Origin: Pantoea sp050157905 | GTDB taxonomy: Bacteria > Pseudomonadota > Gammaproteobacteria > Enterobacterales > Enterobacteriaceae | Length of the DNA stretch: 64,000 bases | NCBI RefSeq assembly: GCF_050157905.1 | Contig: NZ_JBKIWZ010000001.1 | Location: 3,162,001 to 3,226,000 of the forward strand | Reading direction: 5' to 3' | In this document: piece by piece, positions 9,299-17,791 of the stretch | Layout of the letters: each line of letters opens with the position of its first letter | How positions within the stretch are numbered: position 1 is the stretch's first letter | Position numbers and translations under genes: made by a program | The notes under the pieces: model-generated | The model's input: only the letters and a program-made list of their open reading frames with translations | The model's database searches: none | Told to the model about the DNA's origin: nothing

Positions 9299-10516
9299 AT
9301 GGGATTAGCCGGCAAAAAAATTCTTCTGGGCGTCAGCGGCGGTATCGCTGCTTACAAAGCACCTGAACTGGTGCGTCGCCTGCGCGACCGCGGCGCGGAT
9401 GTCCGCGTGATGATGACAGAAGGCGCGAAGGCTTTTATTACCCCGCTCAGCCTGCAGGCCGTGTCCGGCTATCCGGTCTTTGACGACCTGCTTGATCCCG
9501 CTGCGGAAGCGGCGATGGGCCATATCGAACTGGCAAAATGGGCCGACCTGATTGTGCTGGCACCGGCCACTGCCGACCTGATTGCCCGAATCACCGCCGG
9601 TATGGCAAACGATCTGGTTACGACCGCCGTATTAGCGACGGCCTCGCCCGTTGCGGTGGTGCCCGCGATGAATCAGCAGATGTATCGTGCGGCGGTCACG
9701 CAGCAGAATCTGCAGAATCTGGCGGCGCGAGGCGTGCTTATCTGGGGACCGGACAGCGGCAGCCAGGCCTGCGGCGACATCGGCCCGGGCCGGATGCTCG
9801 ATCCGCTGGCGATTGTTGACCATGCGGTGCAGTGGGCCGCACCCGTCAACGATCTGCAACATCTCAGCATTATGATAACTGCTGGTCCGACCCGGGAGGC
9901 TCTGGATCCGGTGCGCTACATCAGCAATCACAGCTCAGGCAAAATGGGCTTTGCGATAGCCGCCGCGGCCGCCAGACGCGGCGCGCAGGTGACGCTGGTC
10001 AGCGGCCCGGTTGCCCTGGCTGCGCCTGCAGGTGTGCGCCGCATCGATGTCACCAGCGCGCTGGAGATGCAGGCCGCTGTGATGGGCGAGATAGACAAAC
10101 AACATATTTTCATTGCAAGTGCAGCCGTGGCAGACTACCGGGCAGCCACTGTTGCGGCCGATAAAATAAAGAAACAGGGCGGCGATGATACCGTCACGCT
10201 GAACCTGATAAAGAATCCCGATATTGTTGCCGGCGTCGCCGCCCTGCAGGAAAACCGGCCATTCGTCGTCGGATTTGCGGCTGAAACACAGAATGTGGAA
10301 GAATACGCCCGGCAAAAACGGGTGCGCAAGAATCTGGATCTGATCTGCGCGAACGACGTCGCTAAAACCGGACAGGGGTTTAATAGCGATACCAATGCGC
10401 TTCACCTTTTTTGGCAGGATGGAGAAAAACGCTTACCGCTCAGCGATAAGTCGCTCCTTGGCCAACAGTTAATAGACGAGATTGTCAGCCGTTATGATGA
10501 AAAAAATAGACGTTAA
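9299..10516 (+). CDS. coaBC: Bifunctional phosphopantothenoylcysteine decarboxylase / phosphopantothenate-cysteine ligase
   Basis: CoaBC (Dfp) carries out steps two and three of coenzyme A synthesis. The N-terminal flavoprotein domain (about residues 1-190) shows SGGIAAYKAPELVRRL, the PAMNQQMY substrate clamp and the cysteine flap QACGDIGPGRMLDP. The C-terminal CTP-dependent ligase domain shows ITAGPTREALDPVRYISN, NHSSGKMGFA and an N-K pair (IKNPDIVAG). The protein is 405 residues, the normal length. Two ATGs stand side by side (9296 and 9299); the second aligns with the E. coli start. The 3' end overlaps dut. Confidence 0.96.
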   Translation: MGLAGKKILLGVSGGIAAYKAPELVRRLRDRGADVRVMMTEGAKAFITPLSLQAVSGYPVFDDLLDPAAEAAMGHIELAKWADLIVLAPATADLIARITAGMANDLVTTAVLATASPVAVVPAMNQQMYRAAVTQQNLQNLAARGVLIWGPDSGSQACGDIGPGRMLDPLAIVDHAVQWAAPVNDLQHLSIMITAGPTREALDPVRYISNHSSGKMGFAIAAAAARRGAQVTLVSGPVALAAPAGVRRIDVTSALEMQAAVMGEIDKQHIFIASAAVADYRAATVAADKIKKQGGDDTVTLNLIKNPDIVAGVAALQENRPFVVGFAAETQNVEEYARQKRVRKNLDLICANDVAKTGQGFNSDTNALHLFWQDGEKRLPLSDKSLLGQQLIDEIVSRYDEKNRR

Positions 10517-10952
10517 AATCCTGGATCCGCGTGTCGGCAACGAGTTTCCCCTGCCGACCTACGCGACCGCAGGTTCTGCCGGGTTAGATTTACGCGCATG
10601 CATTGATGATGTTCTCGAGATCGCGCCAGGCACCACGACGCTGGTGCCGACCGGCCTGGCGATTCATATTGCCGATCCCACACTGGCTGCGGTTATCCTG
10701 CCGCGATCGGGTCTGGGCCACAAACATGGGATTGTGCTGGGCAATCTGGTGGGTCTTATCGACTCCGATTATCAGGGACAACTGATGGTTTCAGTCTGGA
10801 ATCGCGGTCAGGAGAGTTTCTCGCTGCAGCCTGGCGACCGCATGGCACAACTGGTCTTCGTGCCCGTGGTGCAGGCGGAATTTAACCTGGTAGACGATTT
10901 TGACGCCAGCCTGCGCGGTGAAGGCGGCTTTGGCCACTCAGGTCGCCAGTAA
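10494..10952 (+). CDS. dut: dUTP diphosphatase
   Basis: Dut hydrolyses dUTP to dUMP, keeping uracil out of DNA and supplying thymidylate synthesis, as a trimer. All five motifs can be seen: AGLDLRA, PRSGLGHKHG, GLIDSDYQG, PGDRMAQLVF and the flexible C-terminal RGEGGFGHSG that closes over the active site. With the ATG at 10494 the protein is 152 residues and begins MMKKIDVKILDPRVG, like E. coli. It overlaps the end of coaBC by 23 bases, so translation is likely coupled. Confidence 0.97.
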   Translation: MMKKIDVKILDPRVGNEFPLPTYATAGSAGLDLRACIDDVLEIAPGTTTLVPTGLAIHIADPTLAAVILPRSGLGHKHGIVLGNLVGLIDSDYQGQLMVSVWNRGQESFSLQPGDRMAQLVFVPVVQAEFNLVDDFDASLRGEGGFGHSGRQ

Positions 10953-11071
10953 CCCGCAATACCGACTTTCACTTACGCCCGTTATTTTTCCTCATCGTCA
11001 TGGGACGCGTGCCTGTGGCAGATGCGTAGGTGTTGCCTGTTTATAGGTAAATTTCAGGGGTTTTTAAGGTC

Positions 11072-11668
11072 ATGGCAGAAAAAAAAGTCGCGAAACGGAA
11101 TCGTCGCGAAGAGATTTTGCAGGCGCTGGCGCAGATGCTGGAGTCAGGTGATGGCAGTCAGCGCATTACCACCGCTAAACTGGCGGCCACGGTAGGCGTA
11201 TCCGAAGCGGCACTCTATCGTCACTTCCCCAGCAAGACCCGGATGTTCGATAGCCTGATTGAGTTTATTGAAGACAGTCTGATTACCCGCATCAATCTGA
11301 TCCTCAAGGATGAAAAAGAGACCATGACGCGTCTGCGTCTGATCGTCCAATTGATTCTGGGATTTGGTGAGCGTAATCCGGGACTGACCCGAATTCTGAC
11401 CGGCCATGCACTGATGTTTGAGCAGGATCGCCTGCAGGGCCGTATCAATCAGCTGTTTGAGCGAATTGAAGTGCAGCTGCGACAGGTTATGCGTGAACGC
11501 AGGATGCGCGAAGGGGAAGCCTTTCAGGCTGATGAGGCGCTACTGGCCAGTCAGCTGCTGGCGTTCTGTGAAGGTTTACTGTCGCGCTATGTCCGTTCTG
11601 AGTTTCGCTTCAGCCCCACCGCAGATTTTGAGGCACGCTGGCCGCTGATCGCCGTTCAGCTGGCCTGA
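11072..11668 (+). CDS. slmA: Nucleoid occlusion factor SlmA (TetR family)
   Basis: SlmA binds specific chromosomal sites and blocks FtsZ ring assembly over the nucleoid. The 198-residue protein has a TetR-type helix-turn-helix near residues 28-55 (TAKLAATVGVSEAALYRHFP, then SKTRMFDSL) and an all-helical C-terminal domain. The dut-slmA-pyrE neighbourhood is the conserved one. About 120 bases upstream are free of genes and probably hold its promoter. Confidence 0.95.
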   Translation: MAEKKVAKRNRREEILQALAQMLESGDGSQRITTAKLAATVGVSEAALYRHFPSKTRMFDSLIEFIEDSLITRINLILKDEKETMTRLRLIVQLILGFGERNPGLTRILTGHALMFEQDRLQGRINQLFERIEVQLRQVMRERRMREGEAFQADEALLASQLLAFCEGLLSRYVRSEFRFSPTADFEARWPLIAVQLA

Positions 11669-11673
11669 CGGAT

Positions 11674-11699
11674 AAAAAAGGCGGGCATCACGCCCGCCT
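11674..11699 (-). terminator. Terminator of pyrE
   Basis: Hairpin AGGCGGGC / GCCCGCCT with a five-base loop. Read on the minus strand it is followed by a T run, so it ends pyrE transcription; it can also slow slmA transcripts. Confidence 0.8.
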
Positions 11700-11702
11700 C
11701 GA

Positions 11703-12344
11703 TTAAATCCCGTATGCTTTCTGATAGGCGCGTACCTGCGCCAGGTGGTCGGCCATCTCTGGCTTCTCTTCCAGCCAGGTAATCAGATCGGCCAGGGTAA
11801 TAATCGCGGTCACTTTACAGCCGTAATCGCGTTCCACTTCCTGAATCGCCGACATCTCTCCGCGTCCGCGCTCCTGACGATCCAGCGACACCAGCACACC
11901 GGCCAGCGTAGCGTTGTGCGCGCCGATAATGTCCATCGACTCACGAATCGCCGTACCGGCGGTAATGACGTCATCCACCAGCATGACTTTGCCCTGAAGA
12001 GGGCTGCCCACCAGCAGGCCGCCTTCGCCGTGATCTTTGGCTTCTTTACGGTTAAAGCAGTAAGGCACGTCACGGTCATGATGATCCGCCAGCGCCACCG
12101 CCGTGGTGGTCGCAATCGGAATGCCTTTGTAAGCCGGACCGAACAGCAGATCAAAATCAACCGCGCCATCAACCAGCGCCTGCGCGTAGAAGCGTCCCAG
12201 CAGCGCTAAATCCCGTCCGCTGTTAAACAGGCCGGCATTAAAGAAATAGGGGCTTTTGCGCCCGGACTTCAAAGTGAACTCACCGAACTTCAGCACCTGT
12301 TTGTTCAGGGCGAATTCAATAAACTGACGCTGCCAGGCTTTCAT
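11703..12344 (-). CDS. pyrE: Orotate phosphoribosyltransferase
   Basis: PyrE makes orotidine 5'-phosphate from orotate and PRPP in pyrimidine synthesis, working as a dimer. The 213-residue protein shows the N-terminal FGEFTLKSGRKSPYFFNAG segment, the catalytic-loop region with FNRKEAKDHGEGG and the PRPP-binding loop VMLVDDVITAGTA. It follows rph on the same strand, with an attenuator in the 49-base gap, the arrangement known in enterobacteria. Confidence 0.97.
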   Translation of the reverse strand: MKAWQRQFIEFALNKQVLKFGEFTLKSGRKSPYFFNAGLFNSGRDLALLGRFYAQALVDGAVDFDLLFGPAYKGIPIATTTAVALADHHDRDVPYCFNRKEAKDHGEGGLLVGSPLQGKVMLVDDVITAGTAIRESMDIIGAHNATLAGVLVSLDRQERGRGEMSAIQEVERDYGCKVTAIITLADLITWLEEKPEMADHLAQVRAYQKAYGI

Positions 12345-12362
12345 TTCTCACTCCTCAAATAA

Positions 12363-12388
12363 AGAAAAGGCGACTCTGTGGTCGCCTG
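12363..12388 (-). promoter_or_regulatory. pyrE attenuator hairpin
   Basis: On the minus strand a GGCGAC / GTCGCC hairpin followed by TTTTCTTT lies between the rph stop and the pyrE start. In E. coli this is a UTP-sensing attenuator: when UTP is low, RNA polymerase pauses and ribosomes translating the end of rph prevent the hairpin. The same control here is inferred from the identical layout. Confidence 0.75.
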
Positions 12389-12393
12389 TTACA

Positions 12394-13110
12394 TCAATTT
12401 TCCAGCGCCGCTTTCTGCGCCTGAATCAATTCTTCAATGCCGCCACGCGCCAGTGCCAGCAGCGTCAGCAGTTCGTCGTGGCTGAAGGGTTCGCCTTCTG
12501 CGGTGCCCTGCACCTCGATCATCCGGCCATCTTCCATCATCACGACGTTCATGTCGGTTTCGGCGGCGGAATCTTCAACGTATTCCAGATCACACAGGGC
12601 TTCGCCCTTAACGATGCCCACGGAAATCGCTGCGACCATTCCCTTCATCGGGTTCGCTTTCAGCTTGCCGCTGGCAACCAGTTTATTCAGCGCATCGGCC
12701 AGCGCCACACAGGCGCCGGTAATGGAGGCGGTGCGGGTACCACCATCGGCCTGAATGACATCGCAGTCGAGCGTAATGGTGAACTCACCCAGCGCTTTCA
12801 GATCCACGGCGGCGCGCAGTGAACGGGCGATAAGACGCTGGATCTCCAGCGTGCGGCCACCCTGTTTGCCTTTTGCCGCTTCACGCGCCATGCGGCTGTG
12901 AGTCGAGCGCGGCAGCATGCCATATTCGGCCGTAACCCAACCCTGGCCCTGGCCTTTCAGGAAACGCGGAACCCCTTCGTCTACGGAGGCAGTGCAAAGC
13001 ACTTTCGTTTCGCCGAACTCCACCAGAACGGAACCCTCTGCGTGTTTGGTGTAATTGCGGGTCAATGTGACTGGACGCACCTGTTGTGCGCTACGGCCTG
13101 CTGGACGCAT
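12394..13110 (-). CDS. rph: Ribonuclease PH
   Basis: RNase PH is a phosphorolytic 3'-5' exonuclease that trims tRNA precursors. The protein is 238 residues from the ATG at 13110 (MRPAGRSAQQVRPVTLTRNY); an in-frame start 36 bases upstream would add a non-conserved tail. Conserved segments visible are GETKVLCTASVDEGVPRF, GRTLEIQRLIARSLRA and the phosphate-site region DCDVIQADGGTRTASITGA. Unlike the rph-1 allele of E. coli K-12, the reading frame is complete to its natural C-terminus, so coupling to pyrE should be intact. Confidence 0.96.
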   Translation of the reverse strand: MRPAGRSAQQVRPVTLTRNYTKHAEGSVLVEFGETKVLCTASVDEGVPRFLKGQGQGWVTAEYGMLPRSTHSRMAREAAKGKQGGRTLEIQRLIARSLRAAVDLKALGEFTITLDCDVIQADGGTRTASITGACVALADALNKLVASGKLKANPMKGMVAAISVGIVKGEALCDLEYVEDSAAETDMNVVMMEDGRMIEVQGTAEGEPFSHDELLTLLALARGGIEELIQAQKAALEN

Positions 13111-13260
13111 GGGTAATCTCCGGCTTGCTAATGATTGGCTGCGCATTATACGGACTTCCTTGCCCGCTGTCTCTTACGCCGGTCTGAGGCAGGCATCAGA
13201 TGAAATTCCCCGCCAGCTGTGGCTAAATGCGCGTTCCATTTTCTCTGATAAAAAACCTAT

Positions 13261-14445
13261 ATGGCCACCATTCTTCATTTTCTGCTGGCGCTGGTGGTGA
13301 TTTTCGCCCTTGCGTTGCTGGTCAGTCATGACCGTAAACAGATTCGCCTGCGCTTTATTATCCAGCTGATTGTGGTGGAAGCCGCACTGGGCTGGTTCTT
13401 CCTTCACTCCGCCAGTGGTCTGGCGCTGATCGGCACCTTCGCCGGTTTCTTTGAAACGCTGCTGGGTTTTGCTGCGCAGGGCACAGAGTTTGTGTTTGGC
13501 GGCATGAGCAAACAGGGGCTGGCCTTTATTTTCCTCGGCGTGCTCTGTCCGATTGTCTTTATTTCGGCGCTGATCGGTATTCTGCAGCACTGGCGCATCC
13601 TGCCGCTGCTGATCCGTCTTTTCGGAACGCTGCTGTCGAAGATTAACGGCATGGGTAAGCTGGAGTCGTTTAACGCTGTCAGCACGCTGATTCTGGGTCA
13701 GTCAGAAAACTTTATCGCCTACAAAGGGATTCTGGGCGACATCCCGCCCCGCCGCCTCTACACCATGGCGGCAACGGCGATGTCGACCGTGTCGCTGTCG
13801 ATTGTCGGTGCGTATATGTCGATGATTGAACCGAAGTATGTGGTTGCGGCACTGCTGCTTAACATGTTCAGCACCTTTATTATCCTGTCGATCATCAACC
13901 CGATGAGCAGCCAGGAAGAGCAACCTATCGCGCTGGAAAAACTTCATGAAGACCAGAGCTTCTTTGAGATGCTGGGTGAGTACATCCTTGCCGGCTTCAA
14001 AGTGGCGATGATCATTCTGGCTATGCTGATTGGTTTTATTGCCCTGATCGCCGCCGTGAACGCGCTGTCTGCCGCCCTGTTCGGCTACAGTTTCCAGCAG
14101 CTGCTCGGCTACCTGTTCTATCCACTGGCCTGGCTGGTGGGGATCCCGAAAGCTGATGCACTGCAGGCGGCCAGCATTATGGCTACCAAGCTGGTGGCCA
14201 ATGAGTTTGTGGCGATGATTGAGCTTCAGAAAGTTGCGGCGGGCATGAGCGCGCGCGGACTGGGTATCCTGTCAGTCTTCCTGGTCTCCTTCGCTAACTT
14301 TGCCTCCATCGGCATCGTCGCGGGCGCCATCAAAGGCCTGAATGAGAAACAGGGCAATGTGGTGTCCCGTTTTGGCTGGAAGCTGGTGTATGGCTCTACG
14401 CTGGTCAGCCTGCTCTCTGCCGCTTTTGCCGGTCTGTTTATCTGA
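13261..14445 (+). CDS. Concentrative nucleoside transporter, NupC type
   Basis: An inner-membrane proton-nucleoside symporter of the CNT family, 394 residues with about ten hydrophobic segments. Family motifs visible are GFAAQGTEFVFGG, the LGQSENFIAYK nucleoside-binding loop, MAATAMSTVSLSIVGAYMS, and the C-terminal MATKLVANEFVAM and SFANFASIGIVAGA. The match to E. coli NupC is strong throughout, but nupC lies elsewhere in E. coli, so this may be a paralogue; I give no symbol. It is divergent from rph and convergent with the lipoprotein gene that follows, with a terminator between. Confidence 0.88.
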   Translation: MATILHFLLALVVIFALALLVSHDRKQIRLRFIIQLIVVEAALGWFFLHSASGLALIGTFAGFFETLLGFAAQGTEFVFGGMSKQGLAFIFLGVLCPIVFISALIGILQHWRILPLLIRLFGTLLSKINGMGKLESFNAVSTLILGQSENFIAYKGILGDIPPRRLYTMAATAMSTVSLSIVGAYMSMIEPKYVVAALLLNMFSTFIILSIINPMSSQEEQPIALEKLHEDQSFFEMLGEYILAGFKVAMIILAMLIGFIALIAAVNALSAALFGYSFQQLLGYLFYPLAWLVGIPKADALQAASIMATKLVANEFVAMIELQKVAAGMSARGLGILSVFLVSFANFASIGIVAGAIKGLNEKQGNVVSRFGWKLVYGSTLVSLLSAAFAGLFI

Positions 14446-14454
14446 CAACGCTAC

Positions 14455-14478
14455 GGGCGGCGCCTCTGCCGCCCTTTT
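14455..14478. terminator. Terminator between the nucleoside transporter and the lipoprotein gene
   Basis: Hairpin GGGCGGC / GCCGCCC with a six-base loop, followed by TTTTCC on the plus strand, between two convergent genes. Confidence 0.7.
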
Positions 14479-14482
14479 CCCA

Positions 14483-14911
14483 TCAGAAACTGACACAGAC
14501 GGGCGCATCGACCCGCATCACCGACTCCTGACCAAAGCGTTTCTTATAGAGGCTGCGTAGTGCCTCAATCTGCTGGCTGGTGGCGGGATCGATCCCGTGG
14601 ATAAGCATTAACGCTTTGCTGTTTTCGCGCGCCAGCTGACCGTTCTCGCCCAGCCACTGCCCTCTGGCGTCATAAACCGACAGCCCCGATTTAAAGCGCG
14701 GCGTAACCTCGTTATCGACAAAGTTCATCCAGTCGAGCGAACTTACCTTCCCGCCATCCGGTTTACTCAGTCCAAACCACAGCGTGGTCTGCATCATCAT
14801 GTCGCCTCCCGCACAGATGGGTTGCGGTTTTGTGGGCGGTGAGTCATGGCGCGTCTGGCAGCCCGCCAGCAACAGGGCCATCACAACAGGAAGGGCAATA
14901 ACGCGAGACAT
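14483..14911 (-). CDS. DUF3574 domain-containing lipoprotein
   Basis: A small secreted lipoprotein of 142 residues. The N-terminus is a signal peptide ending in the lipobox LLAGC, so Cys18 would be lipidated; the next residues are Q and T, which predicts sorting to the outer membrane. The rest resembles the DUF3574 family (TLWFGLSKPDGG, then WMNFVDNEVTPRF, then GLSVYDARGQW). Function is unknown. A GAGGAT site precedes the ATG. It is convergent with the transporter and divergent from yicC. Confidence 0.75.
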   Translation of the reverse strand: MSRVIALPVVMALLLAGCQTRHDSPPTKPQPICAGGDMMMQTTLWFGLSKPDGGKVSSLDWMNFVDNEVTPRFKSGLSVYDARGQWLGENGQLARENSKALMLIHGIDPATSQQIEALRSLYKKRFGQESVMRVDAPVCVSF

Positions 14912-15066
14912 AGATCAGTTATCCTCACAAGGGGCCAGCGATCATCATAAGTGGCCGCCGCAGAAAGCGGAAATGGTTCGTTATTTTCCTGTGAGGCGCT
15001 TATGCCTGTTATGCCGCGGCTCACCTCGCTATACTTCACCCATCTTTCCGCAAATGAGTACCGCTT

Positions 15067-15930
15067 ATGATCCGCAGTATGACTGCTTATGCCCGTAGCG
15101 AAGCTAAAGGCGAATGGGGCAGCGCCGCCTGGGAGCTGCGTTCTGTTAACCAGCGTTATCTGGAAACCTATATTCGTCTGCCGGAACAGTTTCGCGGGCT
15201 GGAACCGGTTATCCGTGAGCGCATCCGTCAGCGTCTGACGCGCGGTAAAATTGAGTGCAATCTGCGTTATGACGCCGATCCCAGCGCGCAGGGCGAACTG
15301 ATGCTGAACGAAACCCTGGCTAAACAGCTGGTGCAGGCGGCCAACTGGGTGAAAATGCAGAGTGACGAAGGTGCCATCAATCCGATGGATATTCTGCGCT
15401 GGCCGGGTGTGATGTCCGCACAGGAGCAGGATCTGGATGCCATCAATACGCAGTTGCTGCAGGCGCTGGATAACGCGCTAGAGGATTTCATTGCGGCGCG
15501 CGAAAGCGAAGGCAGCGCACTGAAAGCGATGATCGAGCAACGTCTGGAAGGCGTATCGCAGGAAGTCAGTAAAGTGCGTGCGCAGATGCCTGACGTGATC
15601 AAATGGCAGCGTGAGCGCCTGGTCACCAGACTGGAAGAGGCTGAAGTTCAGCTGGAAAACAACCGTCTCGAGCAGGAACTGGTGATGATGGCGCAGCGTG
15701 TTGACGTCGCCGAGGAGCTGGATCGTCTGGACGCGCATGTGAAAGAAACCTACAACATCCTGAAAAAGAAAGAGGCCGTTGGCCGTCGTCTTGATTTCAT
15801 GATGCAGGAGTTCAATCGCGAGTCGAATACCCTGGCCTCAAAATCGATCAACGCCGACATCACCGCCTCAGCGATCGAACTGAAAGTGCTGATTGAGCAG
15901 ATGCGTGAGCAGATTCAGAACATCGAATAA
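15067..15930 (+). CDS. yicC: YicC family endoribonuclease
   Basis: A 287-residue YicC protein starting MIRSMTAYARSEAKGEWGSA. The C-terminal part (RVDVAEELDRLDAHVKE, then GRRLDFMMQEFNRESNTL) is the conserved DUF1732 region. In E. coli YicC has been reported to cleave RNA and to affect turnover of the RyhB small RNA. The gene stands alone with a clear terminator behind it, and marks the left edge of the accessory segment. Confidence 0.95.
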   Translation: MIRSMTAYARSEAKGEWGSAAWELRSVNQRYLETYIRLPEQFRGLEPVIRERIRQRLTRGKIECNLRYDADPSAQGELMLNETLAKQLVQAANWVKMQSDEGAINPMDILRWPGVMSAQEQDLDAINTQLLQALDNALEDFIAARESEGSALKAMIEQRLEGVSQEVSKVRAQMPDVIKWQRERLVTRLEEAEVQLENNRLEQELVMMAQRVDVAEELDRLDAHVKETYNILKKKEAVGRRLDFMMQEFNRESNTLASKSINADITASAIELKVLIEQMREQIQNIE

Positions 15931-15956
15931 TCTCTACCGCTCTCCACAAAATTCAT

Positions 15957-15981
15957 AAGCCCATGGTAAATGGGCTTTTTT
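15957..15981 (+). terminator. Terminator of yicC
   Basis: Hairpin AAGCCCAT / ATGGGCTT with a five-base loop followed by a T run. Confidence 0.9.
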
Positions 15982-16000
15982 ATGCAAGGAGTTTTCATTC

Positions 16001-16072
16001 ATGAACGTAATCTTTCTCATTGCGGAGTTCTTCTACAACTGTGTCGGGTTTCGCAAGCATGTTTTCAGGTAA
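16001..16072 (+). CDS. Possible small ORF, 23 residues
   Basis: Directly after the yicC terminator there is a strong ribosome-binding site (AAGGAG) nine bases before an ATG that opens a 23-codon frame (MNVIFLIAEFFYNCVGFRKH and three more residues). The first half is hydrophobic. I know no relative. The good spacing of the site is the only support; it could be a chance remnant. Confidence 0.25.
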   Translation: MNVIFLIAEFFYNCVGFRKHVFR

Positions 16073-16490
16073 ATCAAGTGAGGTTTCACGCGTTTGTGCC
16101 CGAAGTGTGCGTATGTTGTTCAGGTTTTTTGTGGATTAACTTATGATTAATTATTCCTGTGCTTAAAAAGCATATTTTTCATACCAGACAGTAACATTTT
16201 TAACTACAAGTTCAGCTAATATCTAATCATCATATAAATAAGACATAATTCTTAATCCCTGACGTTCACTTAATTAACAAACATTCCTGAATTTTTACAG
16301 TTTCACCTTGTCACCTCACCATATAACTCATTTATTTTAAATAAAACACCTTTCTTTTCCTTCACTTTTTTCATCACTCATTTTATGATTGCATGGCGCC
16401 GATATCATTATTATCTTTAATGATATCATCTATAAAAAATCTATAAGCATTGATTTCAGTCTGAATGATTAACATCATAAGGAAATGATT
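16073..16490. other. AT-rich intergenic stretch before the DUF3289 array
   Basis: About 420 bases without a recognisable gene. It is strikingly AT-rich compared with the housekeeping flanks, with several TAAT/ATTA tracts. It probably holds the promoter of the first DUF3289 gene and may be bound by H-NS; both are inferences. Confidence 0.5.
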
Positions 16491-17282
16491 ATGTCAGTAT
16501 TGACGTTCCCCTTCATCGTTTATCAGACACAGCACAGGTTCAATGATTACAGCACTGATGATATGAAATATGGAGATCTCACTGAAAAGCAACTCAGAAG
16601 CGATTTAGGTCTGGATGATGTTTCTGATGTAGTTGACCCATGGACTGGTAAGAAAGTCTCTATATTCAATTTATTCCGCAATACCCGCCCTCAATCCAGA
16701 ACAAAAATGGCTGAACTTCTTTTCAATGAGCTTCTTCGTGTTTCTATGCCTGCTTATTATTTTGGACAGCATCAGATATTCAAAAATCTCGTAAAGCATC
16801 TCTATCACGGGAATGGAAAAAGTTATTCCAGCCCCTTTCTTGACAGGGCATATAAGGATTTGATTATTAGTGGTAAAACATCTCCACTATCACCACTTAC
16901 AGTAATTAAGTCTTCGTTAGATAAGATCTTATTTACCGGCAAAAAAACTTTATCAGATCCAGATATAGATTTAATAACCCAGGATATAAGAAGCTCAACC
17001 CTTCCTAAGTTTAATAGATGGGCTGATATTTTCAATGGATTAGGAATGTCGATACATGATATTCGTACTACAAAAATACAGATATATCAACTCGATATAA
17101 CTGACAATGGTTATGCAGCAAAAATAAAATTTACAGGACAAGACCACTTCGGACTCGATAAAACTGATATCATGAACCCTAAATTTAATTTTATCAGAGC
17201 CTTCCGTATTTGGTTTGTTCTTCAAAGATGGGAAACATTTTCTTTTAAGCCTTTTTTAACCAATATGAAAGCAGAGTTTTAA
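16491..17282 (+). CDS. DUF3289 family protein, copy 1
   Basis: A protein of about 263 residues of the enterobacterial DUF3289 family; function unknown. The N-terminus (HRFNDYSTDDMKYGDLTEKQ, then VVDPWTG) and the C-terminus (KFTGQDHFGLDKTDI, then FRAFRIWFVLQRW-like segment and FKPFLTNMKAEF) match copy 2 closely, while the middle differs. There is no signal peptide or membrane helix. The ATG at 16491 is chosen because AAGGA lies seven bases upstream and the N-terminus then aligns residue for residue with copy 2; an ATG six bases earlier is worse placed. The gene is AT-rich, unlike its surroundings. The DUF943 gene follows after 20 bases, so the two are probably one operon. Confidence 0.8.
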   Translation: MSVLTFPFIVYQTQHRFNDYSTDDMKYGDLTEKQLRSDLGLDDVSDVVDPWTGKKVSIFNLFRNTRPQSRTKMAELLFNELLRVSMPAYYFGQHQIFKNLVKHLYHGNGKSYSSPFLDRAYKDLIISGKTSPLSPLTVIKSSLDKILFTGKKTLSDPDIDLITQDIRSSTLPKFNRWADIFNGLGMSIHDIRTTKIQIYQLDITDNGYAAKIKFTGQDHFGLDKTDIMNPKFNFIRAFRIWFVLQRWETFSFKPFLTNMKAEF

Positions 17283-17302
17283 ATAAATAGCCGGAGAACT
17301 TA

Positions 17303-17791
17303 ATGAGGTTCAAAAAGATTGTAGTTTTCATTGTGACACTGGCAACATTAGCATTATTTTATGTTAGCTTATTTAGTTCTCCAGAAGTTCTTGCAATTCA
17401 TTATTCTGATACCAGAAAATATCTTTTAGTTAAAAACATTCCTTTCTCTGACAGAGATAAAATAAAGTGGTGGGATAACAATGGCGTCAAAACCATTTTT
17501 TATCGTGAAAATTATAACGTCTCAGTATGGAATTTTAACGGTAAGTATCAAAAGCTCGCGCCTAAAAACTCTGGTGCTTTTCCAGACCATGACACTGACT
17601 ACTTACTGTGCTTTGATGACATGAAATCAGATGAAGGTTGTATAGAAAAGTCTGACTGGATTATGGACATCGCTAAAACAAAAGATGGGTACACTTACTA
17701 CCGACTTGATGGCGAGTCTTACTATCGGAAACCTTCTGGTGAACTGCTCAACGGCGAGCGATTTACGACAACCATAACGCCAGTAAGCTGA
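17303..17791 (+). CDS. DUF943 family membrane-anchored protein, copy 1
   Basis: A 162-residue protein with one N-terminal hydrophobic helix (IVVFIVTLATLALFYVSLF), so the body is probably periplasmic and anchored in the inner membrane. It resembles the enterobacterial DUF943 family; the conserved segments are VKNIPFSDRDKIKWW, LCFDDMKSDEGCI and SYYRKPSGEL. Function unknown. It follows a DUF3289 gene closely, and the same pairing recurs at 18452-19751, so the two products likely act together. One untested idea is that it protects against its partner. Confidence 0.75.
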   Translation: MRFKKIVVFIVTLATLALFYVSLFSSPEVLAIHYSDTRKYLLVKNIPFSDRDKIKWWDNNGVKTIFYRENYNVSVWNFNGKYQKLAPKNSGAFPDHDTDYLLCFDDMKSDEGCIEKSDWIMDIAKTKDGYTYYRLDGESYYRKPSGELLNGERFTTTITPVS

